From CAWCPR01 sp963797475 (GTDB lineage: Bacteria > Chloroflexota > Anaerolineae > Anaerolineales > UBA4823), in contig CAWCPR010000001.1 of the NCBI GenBank assembly GCA_963797475.1, positions 2,418,001 to 2,482,000 on the forward strand: a stretch of 64,000 bases of DNA, read 5' to 3'. The notes below the pieces were generated by a model. It worked only from the letters and a program-made list of their open reading frames with translations, ran no database searches and was not told where the DNA came from. Position numbers and translations under genes: made by a program. This document shows, piece after piece, positions 53,265 to 62,168 of the stretch (the stretch's first letter is position 1; each line of letters starts with the position of its first letter).

Positions 53265-54325
53265 TAGAACTGCTCCAGAAAACGCAAATCATTCGCCCAA
53301 AAATAGCGAATATCTTCGATCCGGTGGCGAAGCATGGTGATTCGCTCAGGCCCCAGGCCAAAGGCAAAGCCGGAATAACGCTCGGGGTCGTAGCCGCCGT
53401 TGCGCAGCACCACCGGATGGACCATGCCGCAGCCCAGGATCTCCAGCCAGCCGCTGCGCTTGCACACTGGGCAGCCCTGGCCCCCGCACACAAAGCACTC
53501 GACGTCCATCTCGGCGCTGGGCTCGGTGAAGGGGAAGTGGCTGGCGCGAAAGCGGGTGCGCACCTGCATCCCGAACATGCGCCGGGCGAAGTCGCTCAGT
53601 GTGCCTTTCAGGTCGCCCATGGTGATCCTGTAGCCGACCGCCAGCCCTTCCACCTGGTTGAACTGCATCTCGGAGCGGGCGGTAACCTGCTCGTAGCGAA
53701 AGCACATGCCGGGCAGGATGATGCGCACCGGCGGCGGGTTTTCCGGGTCCAGGGCAGAGAATTCGCGCATGGAGCGGATCTGCCCGGGCGAGGTATGTGT
53801 GCGCAGCAGGATGGGGTTGTCGCCGCGATCTATACCCGTAGCAACGTAGATCGAATCTTGCATCTCGCGCGCCGGGTGGTTGGGCGGGAAATTCAAAAGT
53901 TGGAAATTATACTCGTCGGTTTCCACTTCTCGCGAGCGGTAGACCTGGAAGCCCATCTCGGCAAAGACGCGGTAGATCTCCCGCAGGGTCTGGGTAGCGG
54001 GGTGCAGGCGCCCAACCGCCTGCGGCCGGCCCGGCAAGCTGACGTCCAGACGCTCCTTCTCGAGGGAACGGCGGATTTCCGCCTGCTCGAGGGCTTCGGT
54101 TTTCCTCAGCAAGGCGGCTTCCAGGGCCTGCTTCACCTGATTGGCGCGCCGTCCGATGACCGGGCGTTCGTCCTTCGGCAGCTTGCCCAATTGGTCGAAG
54201 ACCTGCATCAGCGCAGAGCTGCGCCCCAGGTGGGCCACTCTCCAGCGCTGCAAGGCTTCCTGCTCCTGCACGTCGCCAAGTTCAGCAATGGCAGTCTTTT
54301 CAATTCGATCCAATTCTTCCAGCAT
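53264..54325 (-). CDS. pheS: Phenylalanyl-tRNA synthetase alpha chain
   Basis: A 353-residue catalytic subunit of the alpha2-beta2 enzyme. The N-terminal coiled coil (about 1-85) is followed by the class II core with the HPARE motif (NHPAREMQDSIYV), motif 2 FRYEQVTARSEMQFNQVEG, the Cys cluster CFVCGGQGCPVCKRSG and motif 3 GFAFGLGPERITMLRH. It is controlled by the T-box upstream and co-translated with pheT through a TAATG overlap. Confidence 0.97.
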   Translation of the reverse strand: MLEELDRIEKTAIAELGDVQEQEALQRWRVAHLGRSSALMQVFDQLGKLPKDERPVIGRRANQVKQALEAALLRKTEALEQAEIRRSLEKERLDVSLPGRPQAVGRLHPATQTLREIYRVFAEMGFQVYRSREVETDEYNFQLLNFPPNHPAREMQDSIYVATGIDRGDNPILLRTHTSPGQIRSMREFSALDPENPPPVRIILPGMCFRYEQVTARSEMQFNQVEGLAVGYRITMGDLKGTLSDFARRMFGMQVRTRFRASHFPFTEPSAEMDVECFVCGGQGCPVCKRSGWLEILGCGMVHPVVLRNGGYDPERYSGFAFGLGPERITMLRHRIEDIRYFWANDLRFLEQF

Positions 54326-54370
54326 CGTACCTCCAATTCTTGCGCCTTCTCAAAAACCGGGCGATAGAAT

Positions 54371-54720
54371 CAAAAATCCCGTCCCTCGAGGGACGGGATT
54401 AAATCCCGCGGTACCACCCAGGTTGCCTGCTCAACGGCAGGCCGCTCGATCACCAACAGCCAACGAGCTAGTCGCCGGCGATTGGCTCCCCCGCTAACGC
54501 TGGGGCTGCGTCCCAAACTACTGGAGCGATTGGCATCGCCACGCCTGCGATTGGCGGCGCCACGCCCGTTCCCCTGGGCGGCTCGGAAGGGAACTTCGGC
54601 CAGCTTCCACCGGGCGCGGGTTTCAGTCTATGCCCTGCGCCTCCCTGGCGGTTTCGCCGGGAAAATTTCTCCCGACCAGCCTACTTTCCTCCGTCAAAGC
54701 CTTTTCAAGTTGGTTGTGAC
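54371..54720 (-). promoter_or_regulatory. T-box riboswitch for pheST, specifier UUC
   Basis: On the minus strand, the leader contains a specifier-loop sequence GCCGAAG-TTC-CCTTCC (TTC at 54591-54593, a phenylalanine codon) and the T-box core GGGTGGTACCGCGGG (about 54404-54419). A perfect 26-base palindromic terminator (54375-54400, loop TCGA) is followed by TTTTT. Uncharged tRNA-Phe should promote antitermination. Confidence 0.9.
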
Positions 54721-54724
54721 CCTA

Positions 54725-54752
54725 ATTATCCGCGAAAAGGCCGCGATGTCAA
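54725..54752 (-). promoter_or_regulatory. Promoter of the pheST T-box transcript
   Basis: Minus-strand TTGACA (54747-54752) and GATAAT (54725-54730) with 16-base spacing. Confidence 0.8.
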
Positions 54753-54821
54753 GAGCAGTTGGCGACCGTTGGCAAAAACTTAAAGAATTTAGCCGGCCGG
54801 CCGCCAAACTCAATCTTCCGA

Positions 54822-57411
54822 TCAGGCTTCGACCGCTTCGGCAGAGGCTACCGCAGTGAAGGTCAATCCTTCCGGGCCGCGGTCGACGCGGATCGTGTCG
54901 CCCTCGTGGAAATCACCGGAAAGGATATGCATCGCCAGCGGGTTCTGCAGCTCGCGCTGGATTGCCCGCTTGAGCGGCCGGGCGCCGAAATCAGGATCGT
55001 AACCCACTTCAGCCAGGTATTCACGGGCCGCCTCGCTCACTTCGAGCTGGAAGCCGCGCTCTTGAACCGTCCTGGATAGGCTGCGCAGTTGGATGCTCAC
55101 GATCTGGGCCAGGTCGTCGCGGCTGAGCGGGTGAAAGACGACGATCTCATCGATCCGGTTGAGGAACTCCGGGCGGAAGTGCGCTTGCAGCACCTGGGTG
55201 ATCTCCTCGCGTCGAACCTGGCGCCCGCCGCCCCACAACTGGTTGCCCAGGTTGCTGGTCATGATCACCACTGCATTGCGGAAATCCACCGTGCGGCCTT
55301 GCCCATCGGTCAGGCGGCCATCGTCCAGAAGCTGGAGCAGCACATTGAAGACCTCTGGGTGCGCCTTCTCGATCTCGTCGAAGAGAATGACGCTGTATGG
55401 GCGGCGGCGCACGGCTTCCGTCAATTGGCCGCCCTCCTCGTAGCCTACGTAGCCGGGGGGCGCTCCCACCAGGCGAGAGACGGTGTGCTTCTCCTGGTAT
55501 TCGCTCATGTCGATGCGCACCATGGCGCGCTCGTCGTCGAACAAGAACTCTGCCAGGGCGCGCGCCAGCTCGGTTTTACCTACCCCGGTCGGGCCCAGGA
55601 AAATAAACGAGCCGATCGGGCGGTTGGGGTCCTGCAGACCGGAACGGGCGCGCCGAACGGCATTGGACACCACCCGCAAGGCATCCTCCTGGCCAACTAT
55701 CCGCTGGTGCAGGCGCTCTTCCATGTGGATCAACTTCTCCGTCTCACCTTCTAACAGGCGCGATACCGGGATGCCGGTCCAACGCGCTACGATCTGGGCG
55801 ATTTCTTCGGCGTCCACCTCTTCTTTAAGCAAGGCGCCGTCGCCCTGAATCTGCTTGATGCGCGCCTCGCCTTCCGCCAACTTCGCCTCCAGCTCCCGCA
55901 GCGTGCCATAGCGCAGTCTGGCGACTTTCTCCAGCTCGTTTTGGCGCTCGGCGCGCTCCATCTCCAGGCGGGTTTGCTCGATCTGCTCCTTGATCTTTTG
56001 CAGGTTGGCGATGGCCTCTTTCTCCGTCTGCCAGCGTGTGGTCAGCTCATTGGAGCGCTCGCGCAGGTCAGCCAATTCTTTCTCGAGGCGCTCCAGCCGC
56101 TCCTTGGAAGCCTTATCGCGCTCCTTGGAAAGGGCCTGGCGCTCGATCTCAAGCTGCAAGATCTGGCGGTCAACCTCATCGATCGCCTGCGGCTTGGAGT
56201 TCGATCTCCGTACGCAGGCGCGCCGCAGCCTCATCGATTAAATCGATGGCTTTGTCTGGCAGGTGCCGGTCGGTAATGTAGCGATTGGAGAGGGTAGCGG
56301 CAGCAATTACGGCTGCATCCGTGATGCGCACGCCGTGATGCACTTCGTAGCGCTCCTTCAGGCCGCGCAAAATGCTGATCGTCTCCTCCACGCTGGGCTC
56401 ATCGACGAAAACCGGCTGGAAGCGCCGCTCCAGGGCCGGGTCCTTCTCCACATACTTGCGATACTCGTCGACGGTCGTCGCGCCGATCATGTGCAGCTCA
56501 CCGCGCGCCAGCATCGGCTTGAGCATATTGCCGGCGTCCATAGCGCCTTCCGCTGCTCCTGCGCCGACCACAGTGTGCATCTCATCGATGAACAGGATGA
56601 TATCACCGGCTGCGTCGGTGATCTCTTTGAGCACAGCTTTCAAACGCTCTTCGAACTCGCCGCGGTACTTGGCCCCCGCGACCAGTGCGCTCAAATCGAG
56701 CTGTACCAGGCGTTTATGCTTCAAACCTTCGGGCACATCGCCGTTGACCATACGCTGGGCTAACCCCTCGACGATGGCGGTCTTCCCGACGCCTGGGTCT
56801 CCGATCAGGGCCGGGTTATTTTTGGTGCGCCGGGAAAGGATCTGGATCACCCGGCGGATCTCCTCATCGCGTCCGATCACCGGGTCCATCTTGCCCTGAC
56901 GGGCCTGGGCTGTCAGATCGCGCCCGTAGCGCTCGAGCGCCTGGTAGGTGTCTTCCGGGTTCTGGGAAGTGACCCGCTGCGTACCGCGCACGCTGGCTAA
57001 CGCTTTGAGAATAGCATCCTTCGTCAGCCCATACTGGTTCAGGCGCTTGCCTTCGCTGCTTTCGGAAAGGCCCAGCAGGATATGCTCGGTCGAGACGTAC
57101 TCATCTTGCATGCCTTTCGCGTAGCGTTCCGCCGCCGCCAGCACGTCAGAGGCCTGCCGGGAGAGGCCGACCTCGCCGCCGGCTCCGTACACCTTGGGGT
57201 GTTTCTCCAGCTCCTGGGACACATCCTCGCGCAGGGCCAGCGGGCTGCCGGCGACCTTGGTCACCAGGGCCGGAACGACGCCGTCTTCCTGGCGCAGCAG
57301 CGCCAGGAGCAGGTGCGCCGGCTCGATGGACTGGTGGGAGTATTCCTGCGCCAAATGTTGGGCGCCTAAAATTGCTTCTTGCGATTTTTGTGTGTATTTG
57401 TTTAAATCCAT
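54822..57411 (-). pseudogene. clpB: Chaperone ClpB, split by one apparent frameshift
   Basis: Two frames form one complete ClpB disaggregase. Frame 1 has the N-domain (MDLNKYTQKSQEAILGAQHL) and first AAA+ module (GDPGVGKTAIVEGLAQ, then ILFIDEMHTVVGAG). After the coiled-coil start, frame 2 continues with the M-domain and second AAA+ module (FLGPTGVGKTELARALAEF, then VILFDEIEKAHPEV). The shift is one extra base at about 56200, where TEIDSKPQAID becomes TEIELQAAGD. An error in the sequence is the simplest explanation. ClpB works with DnaK to rescue aggregated proteins. Upstream is a long inverted repeat that may be its heat-shock control site. Confidence 0.92.
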
Positions 57412-57454
57412 AATTACTTCCTCATGCTTTTACCATTAAGATTTCCCCAATATC

Positions 57455-57500
57455 CAGGGATGATTGTGTTCAATGCGAATCGCAATGGAATCATTCCCTG
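57455..57500. repeat. Imperfect inverted repeat upstream of clpB
   Basis: CAGGGATGATT (57455-57465) pairs with AATCATTCCCTG (57489-57500) with one bulge. At the centre is CAATGCGAATCGCAATG (57471-57487), itself palindromic over TGCGA-A-TCGCA. It lies 44-90 bases before the clpB start. It is not the CIRCE sequence; a different stress operator or an mRNA hairpin is possible. Confidence 0.5.
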
Positions 57501-57635
57501 CAAGATTTAGTTTAACCCGATTCTGTAGGAAAAGCATTAGCAAAGCGTTAAGGGCGTATATGAGAATGATCAGCTAAAGGCCGCCTGCAATAAAAAAGCT
57601 CGCCAGAGAGGCCATCTCGAGCCTGCACCCTGAAT

Positions 57636-57664
57636 TTGACAGCCAATTTATGGGGTGATATGAT
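57636..57664 (+). promoter_or_regulatory. Promoter of the heparinase-like gene
   Basis: TTGACA (57636-57641), 17-base spacer, TATGAT (57659-57664). The start site is near 57671, about 20-27 bases before the likely GTG start. Confidence 0.82.
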
Positions 57665-57691
57665 GGCGAGCAGCTTCAATCTGCGCGGCAG

Positions 57692-59776
57692 GTGACTGTG
57701 TCTCGAATTCAAATGGCAATCAAAGCGCTGCGCCAGCTTGGCCTGGAGCAGGTTAGCCTCTACGCCTGGTACCAGGTCAGCTTGCGCAGCGGCTATCTGC
57801 GCTGGCGGACCCCGGCCCGCAAGCAAGTGCAGGCAGCGGGGCAGCTTCAAATCCCGCCCGGCTGCCTGCGCCTGCCCTCTCGAGAATCGCTGGCTGCCTT
57901 GTTGGGCGAAGAAGGCCGGGAGCGCCTGCTGGCCGAGGCGGATGAGATCGTGCAAGGCCAGGTGCGGCTGTTCGGCGGCCCGCCGGTCGCCTTGCAACTG
58001 GCGCCAAAAGGGCCGCTGGCGCATTGGAGCGAATACGAACGGGGGACCAATCAGCTTGACGGCCTGGATATCAAGTGGACCTGGGAGCCGGCCCGCTTTG
58101 GATGGGCTGCTACCCTGGGGCGGGCCTACCATCTGAGCGGCGACGAGCGCTATCCGGCGGCATTTTGGGAATATTGCGATCTGTTTCTGTACGCCAACCC
58201 GCCCAACCTGGGCCCACACTGGGCGTCCGCCCAGGAAGTGGCTTTACGCCTGATGGCGCTGGCTTTTGCCTCCCAGGTGTTCGCCGCATCCGAGCACACC
58301 ACATCGCAGCGAGCCGCCCGGCTGGCAGCCGTGCTGGGGGAACACGCCGGGCGCATCCCGCCTACGCTGGCATACGCCCGCGCCCAGAATAACAACCACC
58401 TGCTCACCGAAGCCGCCGGCCTGTATACGGCTGGCTTGCTGCTGCCCCAACACCCGCAGGCCGCCCGCTGGCGCGAGCTGGGCTGGGGCTGGTTTAACCA
58501 GGCTTTGCAGGCCCAGATCGACGAGGACGGCGCTTATATCCAGCAAAGCGCCAATTACCAGCGCCTGGCTCTGCAAACTGCCCTGTGGGTGCACTGGCTG
58601 GCTGGCATGCCGGACTTGCAACCCGCCCAGGCCCACACCGGACCCGATTTTCCCACCCAGACCCGGCGCAAGCTGGCGCTGGCAACCACCTGGCTGCTGA
58701 GGCTATCCGATCAAGAAAGCGGGCAGGCGCCCAACCTGGGGCCCAACGACGGGGCCTATATCCTGCCGCTCAGCGTCTGCCCATTCCAGGATTATCGTCC
58801 CGTGCTGCGCGCCGCCGCCCGGGCATTCCTCAGCGAAATGCCAGGCGCGAAGCCAGGCGCCAGGCCAGAACCCGGGCTTTGGGATGAAATGAGCCTGTGG
58901 CTTGGCCTTCCAGCATATCCCGAACCTGGCCCAGGGGCAGAATCTCGGGTACCCGGGCCTCAGGCCCGCGCTCTTCAATCCACGCCGCACGTGCTGCACG
59001 AGGCACACTCGTCTTCCTGGGCCTATCTGCGGGCGGCGCGCTTCCACGCCCGGCCCGGGCACGCCGACCAGCTTCACCTGGACCTGTGGTGGCGCGGCCT
59101 TAACCTGGCCCAGGACGCTGGCACTTATCTTTACAACGCCCCGCCTCCCTGGGACAATGTTTTGGTTTCCACCCGGGTTCACAACACGCTCACGGTGGAA
59201 GGACAGGACCAGATGCTACGCGCCGGGCGCTTCCTGTTCCTGGATTGGGCCCAGGCGCAGGTCGTGGCCCGTGAACGGGCTGCGGATGGCTCCTGGGAGC
59301 GCCTGGCAGCCCGCCAGGATGGCTACCACCGCCTGGGGGTCATCCACCAGCGCCAGGTGGAATGCTCGCCAGGCCAATGGCTGGTCAAAGATACAATTTT
59401 GGCCAGCGCTGCCATACCTGCCAGCGAACAACCCGCATCGGGGATGCGTGCCTTGACCGCCCGCCTGCACTGGCTGCTGCCGGATTGGCTCTGGGAGTTG
59501 CAGGGCGGCCTCCTGCGCATCCGTTCACCTTATGGGTGGGTCTCGCTCGAAACCGGTCTGGAGCCGCAGCCTGGCGGCTCGCCCGAGCCGGCGCCGGTCT
59601 TCCAGCTCGCCCGAGCCGGCGCGCTGCTGTACGGCGAAGGGCCCGTATCGCCCGCCACGGGTTGGGCTTCTGCAACCTACGGCTATAAGACCCCGGCCCT
59701 TTCCTTCAGCCTGTCGGTCATAGCCAAACCGCCCTTGACACTGACCAGCCGCTGGCTGCTCCCCGAGATGGGATAG
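57692..59776 (+). CDS. Heparinase II/III family protein
   Basis: A 694-residue protein with the alpha-toroid plus beta-sandwich layout of heparinase II/III-like polysaccharide lyases. In the helical half, AQNNNHLLTEAAGLYTAG holds the conserved Asn-His pair. The second half has LHEAHSSSWAYLRAARFHAR, HADQLHLDLWWRGLNLAQDAGTY and NTLTVEG. There is no obvious signal peptide. Candidate starts are GTG 57692, GTG 57698 or ATG 57713, and none has a perfect ribosome site. The glycosyltransferase 10 bases downstream suggests a role in surface polysaccharide synthesis or turnover rather than heparin use. Confidence 0.83.
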   Translation: MTVSRIQMAIKALRQLGLEQVSLYAWYQVSLRSGYLRWRTPARKQVQAAGQLQIPPGCLRLPSRESLAALLGEEGRERLLAEADEIVQGQVRLFGGPPVALQLAPKGPLAHWSEYERGTNQLDGLDIKWTWEPARFGWAATLGRAYHLSGDERYPAAFWEYCDLFLYANPPNLGPHWASAQEVALRLMALAFASQVFAASEHTTSQRAARLAAVLGEHAGRIPPTLAYARAQNNNHLLTEAAGLYTAGLLLPQHPQAARWRELGWGWFNQALQAQIDEDGAYIQQSANYQRLALQTALWVHWLAGMPDLQPAQAHTGPDFPTQTRRKLALATTWLLRLSDQESGQAPNLGPNDGAYILPLSVCPFQDYRPVLRAAARAFLSEMPGAKPGARPEPGLWDEMSLWLGLPAYPEPGPGAESRVPGPQARALQSTPHVLHEAHSSSWAYLRAARFHARPGHADQLHLDLWWRGLNLAQDAGTYLYNAPPPWDNVLVSTRVHNTLTVEGQDQMLRAGRFLFLDWAQAQVVARERAADGSWERLAARQDGYHRLGVIHQRQVECSPGQWLVKDTILASAAIPASEQPASGMRALTARLHWLLPDWLWELQGGLLRIRSPYGWVSLETGLEPQPGGSPEPAPVFQLARAGALLYGEGPVSPATGWASATYGYKTPALSFSLSVIAKPPLTLTSRWLLPEMG

Positions 59777-59779
59777 AAT
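59774..59779 (+). promoter_or_regulatory. -10 element of a possible leaderless promoter (glycosyltransferase)
   Basis: TAGAAT ends seven bases before the ATG at 59787, overlapping the end of the previous gene. No Shine-Dalgarno sequence is seen. Confidence 0.35.
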
Positions 59780-59786
59780 CCACGCG

Positions 59787-61001
59787 ATGCATATTTTGCT
59801 CGTCCACCAGGCCTTTGCGGCGCTCGACGAACCGGGCGGCACCCGCCACCACGAGCTGGCGCGCTACCTGGCCGAGCGCGGCCACCGCGTCACGGTGATC
59901 ACCAGCCCGGTCAGCTATCTGACCGGGGCCTTTGCTGGAAAAGCGCAGGCTGCCGGCGGAGCGAACACAGCCGGGGTCACCATCTTGCGCACGTACACCT
60001 ATGCGGCCCTGCATCGCAGCTTCGTCCATCGAGTCTTCAGTTTTTTCAGCTTCATGGCCTCCTCGTTCATCGCCGGGTTGAAGGTGAAAGATGTAGACCT
60101 GGTTTGGGGCACTTCCCCGCCCATTTTTCAGGGGGTAACAGCCTGGGCGCTGGCCCGTTTGAAAGGCGCGCCGTTTCTTTTTGAGGTGCGCGACTTGTGG
60201 CCAGCATTCGCCGTTGAAGTTGGGGTGCTGCGCCAGCCCTCCTTGATCCGTCTCTCCGAGTGGCTGGAACGGTTTTTATACCGTCACGCCGACCGGGTGA
60301 TGGTCAATTCGCCTGGGTTTATCTCCCACGTCCGCGCCCGCGGCGCCAGCCGGGTGGAATTAATCCCCAACGGCGCCGACCCGCGCATGTTTGACCCCAG
60401 CGCTGACGGGCGGGCATTCCGCCAGACTTATGGCCTGGGAGGCGGCTTCATCGCCCTGTACGCCGGGGCGCACGGCATGTCGAATGACCTGGAGGTCCTC
60501 CTGGAAGCCGCGAACCGGCTGCGCCGGCGAACGGATATTTCCATCGTCTTGCTCGGCGACGGAAAAGAGAAAAACGTACTGATGCGGCGGGCCGAAGCGC
60601 TGAACCTGGAAAACGTCTGCTTCCTGACGCCGGTTCCTAAAGCCGAAATGCCGCAGGCGCTGGCAGCCGCGGATGCCTGCATCGCCATCCTCAAGCCCAT
60701 CCGGCTGTACGCCACGGTCTATCCCAACAAGGTGTTCGACTACATGGCAGCCGGCAAGCCGGTCATCCTGGCGATCGATGGGGTCATCCGCCAGGTGATC
60801 GAAGAGGCCGGCGCGGGCGTGTTCACGCCGCCGGGCGATCCCGCCGCCCTGGCAGAGGTTATCCAGGCATTAGCGGACCATCCGGAGAGAGGCCGGGACA
60901 TGGGAAGCGCCGGCAGGCGTTATGTGGAGGCGCATTTTGACCGCGCCGTCCTGGCAGAAAAACTGGCCAGCCTGATGGAAGAAATGCTCGGGGGTAATTA
61001 G
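59787..61001 (+). CDS. Glycosyltransferase, GT4 family (WbuB-like)
   Basis: A 404-residue GT-B enzyme. The N-terminal acceptor domain opens MHILLVHQAFAALDEPGGTRHHELARYLAERGH. The C-terminal donor domain has VELIPNGADPRMF, IALYAGAHGMSNDLEVLLEA, ISIVLLGDGKEK and the nucleotide-sugar site around FDYMAAGKPVILAIDG. Relatives transfer acetylamino-sugars in O-antigen or capsule assembly; the donor here is not determined. It probably works with the heparinase-like neighbour. Confidence 0.9.
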   Translation: MHILLVHQAFAALDEPGGTRHHELARYLAERGHRVTVITSPVSYLTGAFAGKAQAAGGANTAGVTILRTYTYAALHRSFVHRVFSFFSFMASSFIAGLKVKDVDLVWGTSPPIFQGVTAWALARLKGAPFLFEVRDLWPAFAVEVGVLRQPSLIRLSEWLERFLYRHADRVMVNSPGFISHVRARGASRVELIPNGADPRMFDPSADGRAFRQTYGLGGGFIALYAGAHGMSNDLEVLLEAANRLRRRTDISIVLLGDGKEKNVLMRRAEALNLENVCFLTPVPKAEMPQALAAADACIAILKPIRLYATVYPNKVFDYMAAGKPVILAIDGVIRQVIEEAGAGVFTPPGDPAALAEVIQALADHPERGRDMGSAGRRYVEAHFDRAVLAEKLASLMEEMLGGN

Positions 61002-61030
61002 AGATTCATCAAAATAGGACCAGCGAGCCG

Positions 61031-62113
61031 TCAGACCTCAGAAAGCGGCCAGTTGGGAAGCACATCCATATCCATCCGGTCGCTCTGGCCGCGCACGAAG
61101 CGGTAGTAGCCGGCGCCGGCGATCATGGCCGCGTTGTCCGTACAAAGCGAGATCGGGGGGATGTAGACCGGGCAAGGGGCCTGGGCATGGATAGCCTCTC
61201 GCAGGGCGCGGTTCGCCGAGACGCCGCCGGCGACCAAAATAGAGGCCACTTCAAAAGCCTGAGCGGCTTTCACAGTTTTGCCGACCAAAACATCCACCAC
61301 TGCCACCTGGAAGCTGGCAGCCAAATCAGAAATCGGCATTGTGACGGCATGCCCTTCCAAAGCGCGCACCTGGCGCAGCACCGCTGTTTTCAGACCGCTG
61401 AATGAGAAATTCCAGGAATCCTCCAGCCAGGCGCGCGGGAAATCAAATATACGCGAGTCGCCGCCTTCTGCAGCGCGCTGAATGGATGGCCCACCCGGGT
61501 AAGCCAGACCCAGCAGACGGGCGACTTTGTCGAAAGCCTCACCGGCGGCGTCATCCAGGGTGGCTCCCAGGCGCTGGTAGTGAAGATGGTCCTTCATCAA
61601 AACCAGCTCGGTATGACCCCCAGAAACGATCAAAGCCAGCAATGGAAAACGAGGCTCCGGCTTTGCTGGAGCCACCACTCCAAGCCCTTGCTCGGCGCGC
61701 CCATCCGCCGAACGTGGCCAGTCCAACCAGGCCGAATAGATGTGGCCTTCCAGGTGGTTGATGCCCACCATCGGCAGACCGCTGCCCAGGACCAGGCCTT
61801 TGGCCGCATTCACCCCGACAACCAGCGATCCTGGCAGGCCCGGGCCACGCGTAACGGCGATTGCGTCCACGTCGCCAATATCCATGTGCGCCTCGCGCAA
61901 AGCCTGCTCGAGGATCGCGTAAATGGTGCGGATATGCTGGCGCGAAGCCACTTCGGGGAAGACGCCGCCAAATTGAGCGTGCAGGTCGGCTTGAGAGGCT
62001 ACGACGTTGGAGAGTATCGTACGCCCATTTTCAACGATCGAAGCTGCGGTCTCGTCGCAAGAAGATTCAATGCCCAGAATTCGGGCAGGGGGAAATTCGT
62101 TTATTTCAGACAT
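61031..62113 (-). CDS. tsaD: tRNA N6-threonylcarbamoyladenosine transferase TsaD
   Basis: A 360-residue Kae1/TsaD protein that places the threonylcarbamoyl group on A37 of ANN-decoding tRNAs. Family marks are ILGIESSCDETAASIV at the start, GPGLPGSLVVGVNAAKGL, the iron/zinc ligands in INHLEGHIYSAWL, SGGHTELVLM, and GGVSANRALREAI near the end. It follows the M24 peptidase gene by 55 bases on the same strand and is probably co-transcribed with selA and the peptidase. Confidence 0.97.
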   Translation of the reverse strand: MSEINEFPPARILGIESSCDETAASIVENGRTILSNVVASQADLHAQFGGVFPEVASRQHIRTIYAILEQALREAHMDIGDVDAIAVTRGPGLPGSLVVGVNAAKGLVLGSGLPMVGINHLEGHIYSAWLDWPRSADGRAEQGLGVVAPAKPEPRFPLLALIVSGGHTELVLMKDHLHYQRLGATLDDAAGEAFDKVARLLGLAYPGGPSIQRAAEGGDSRIFDFPRAWLEDSWNFSFSGLKTAVLRQVRALEGHAVTMPISDLAASFQVAVVDVLVGKTVKAAQAFEVASILVAGGVSANRALREAIHAQAPCPVYIPPISLCTDNAAMIAGAGYYRFVRGQSDRMDMDVLPNWPLSEV

Positions 62114-62168
62114 TTTACCGGTACCAAAAGGCCGGACACCGCCGGCTCATTCACATGAAGTTTATTAC

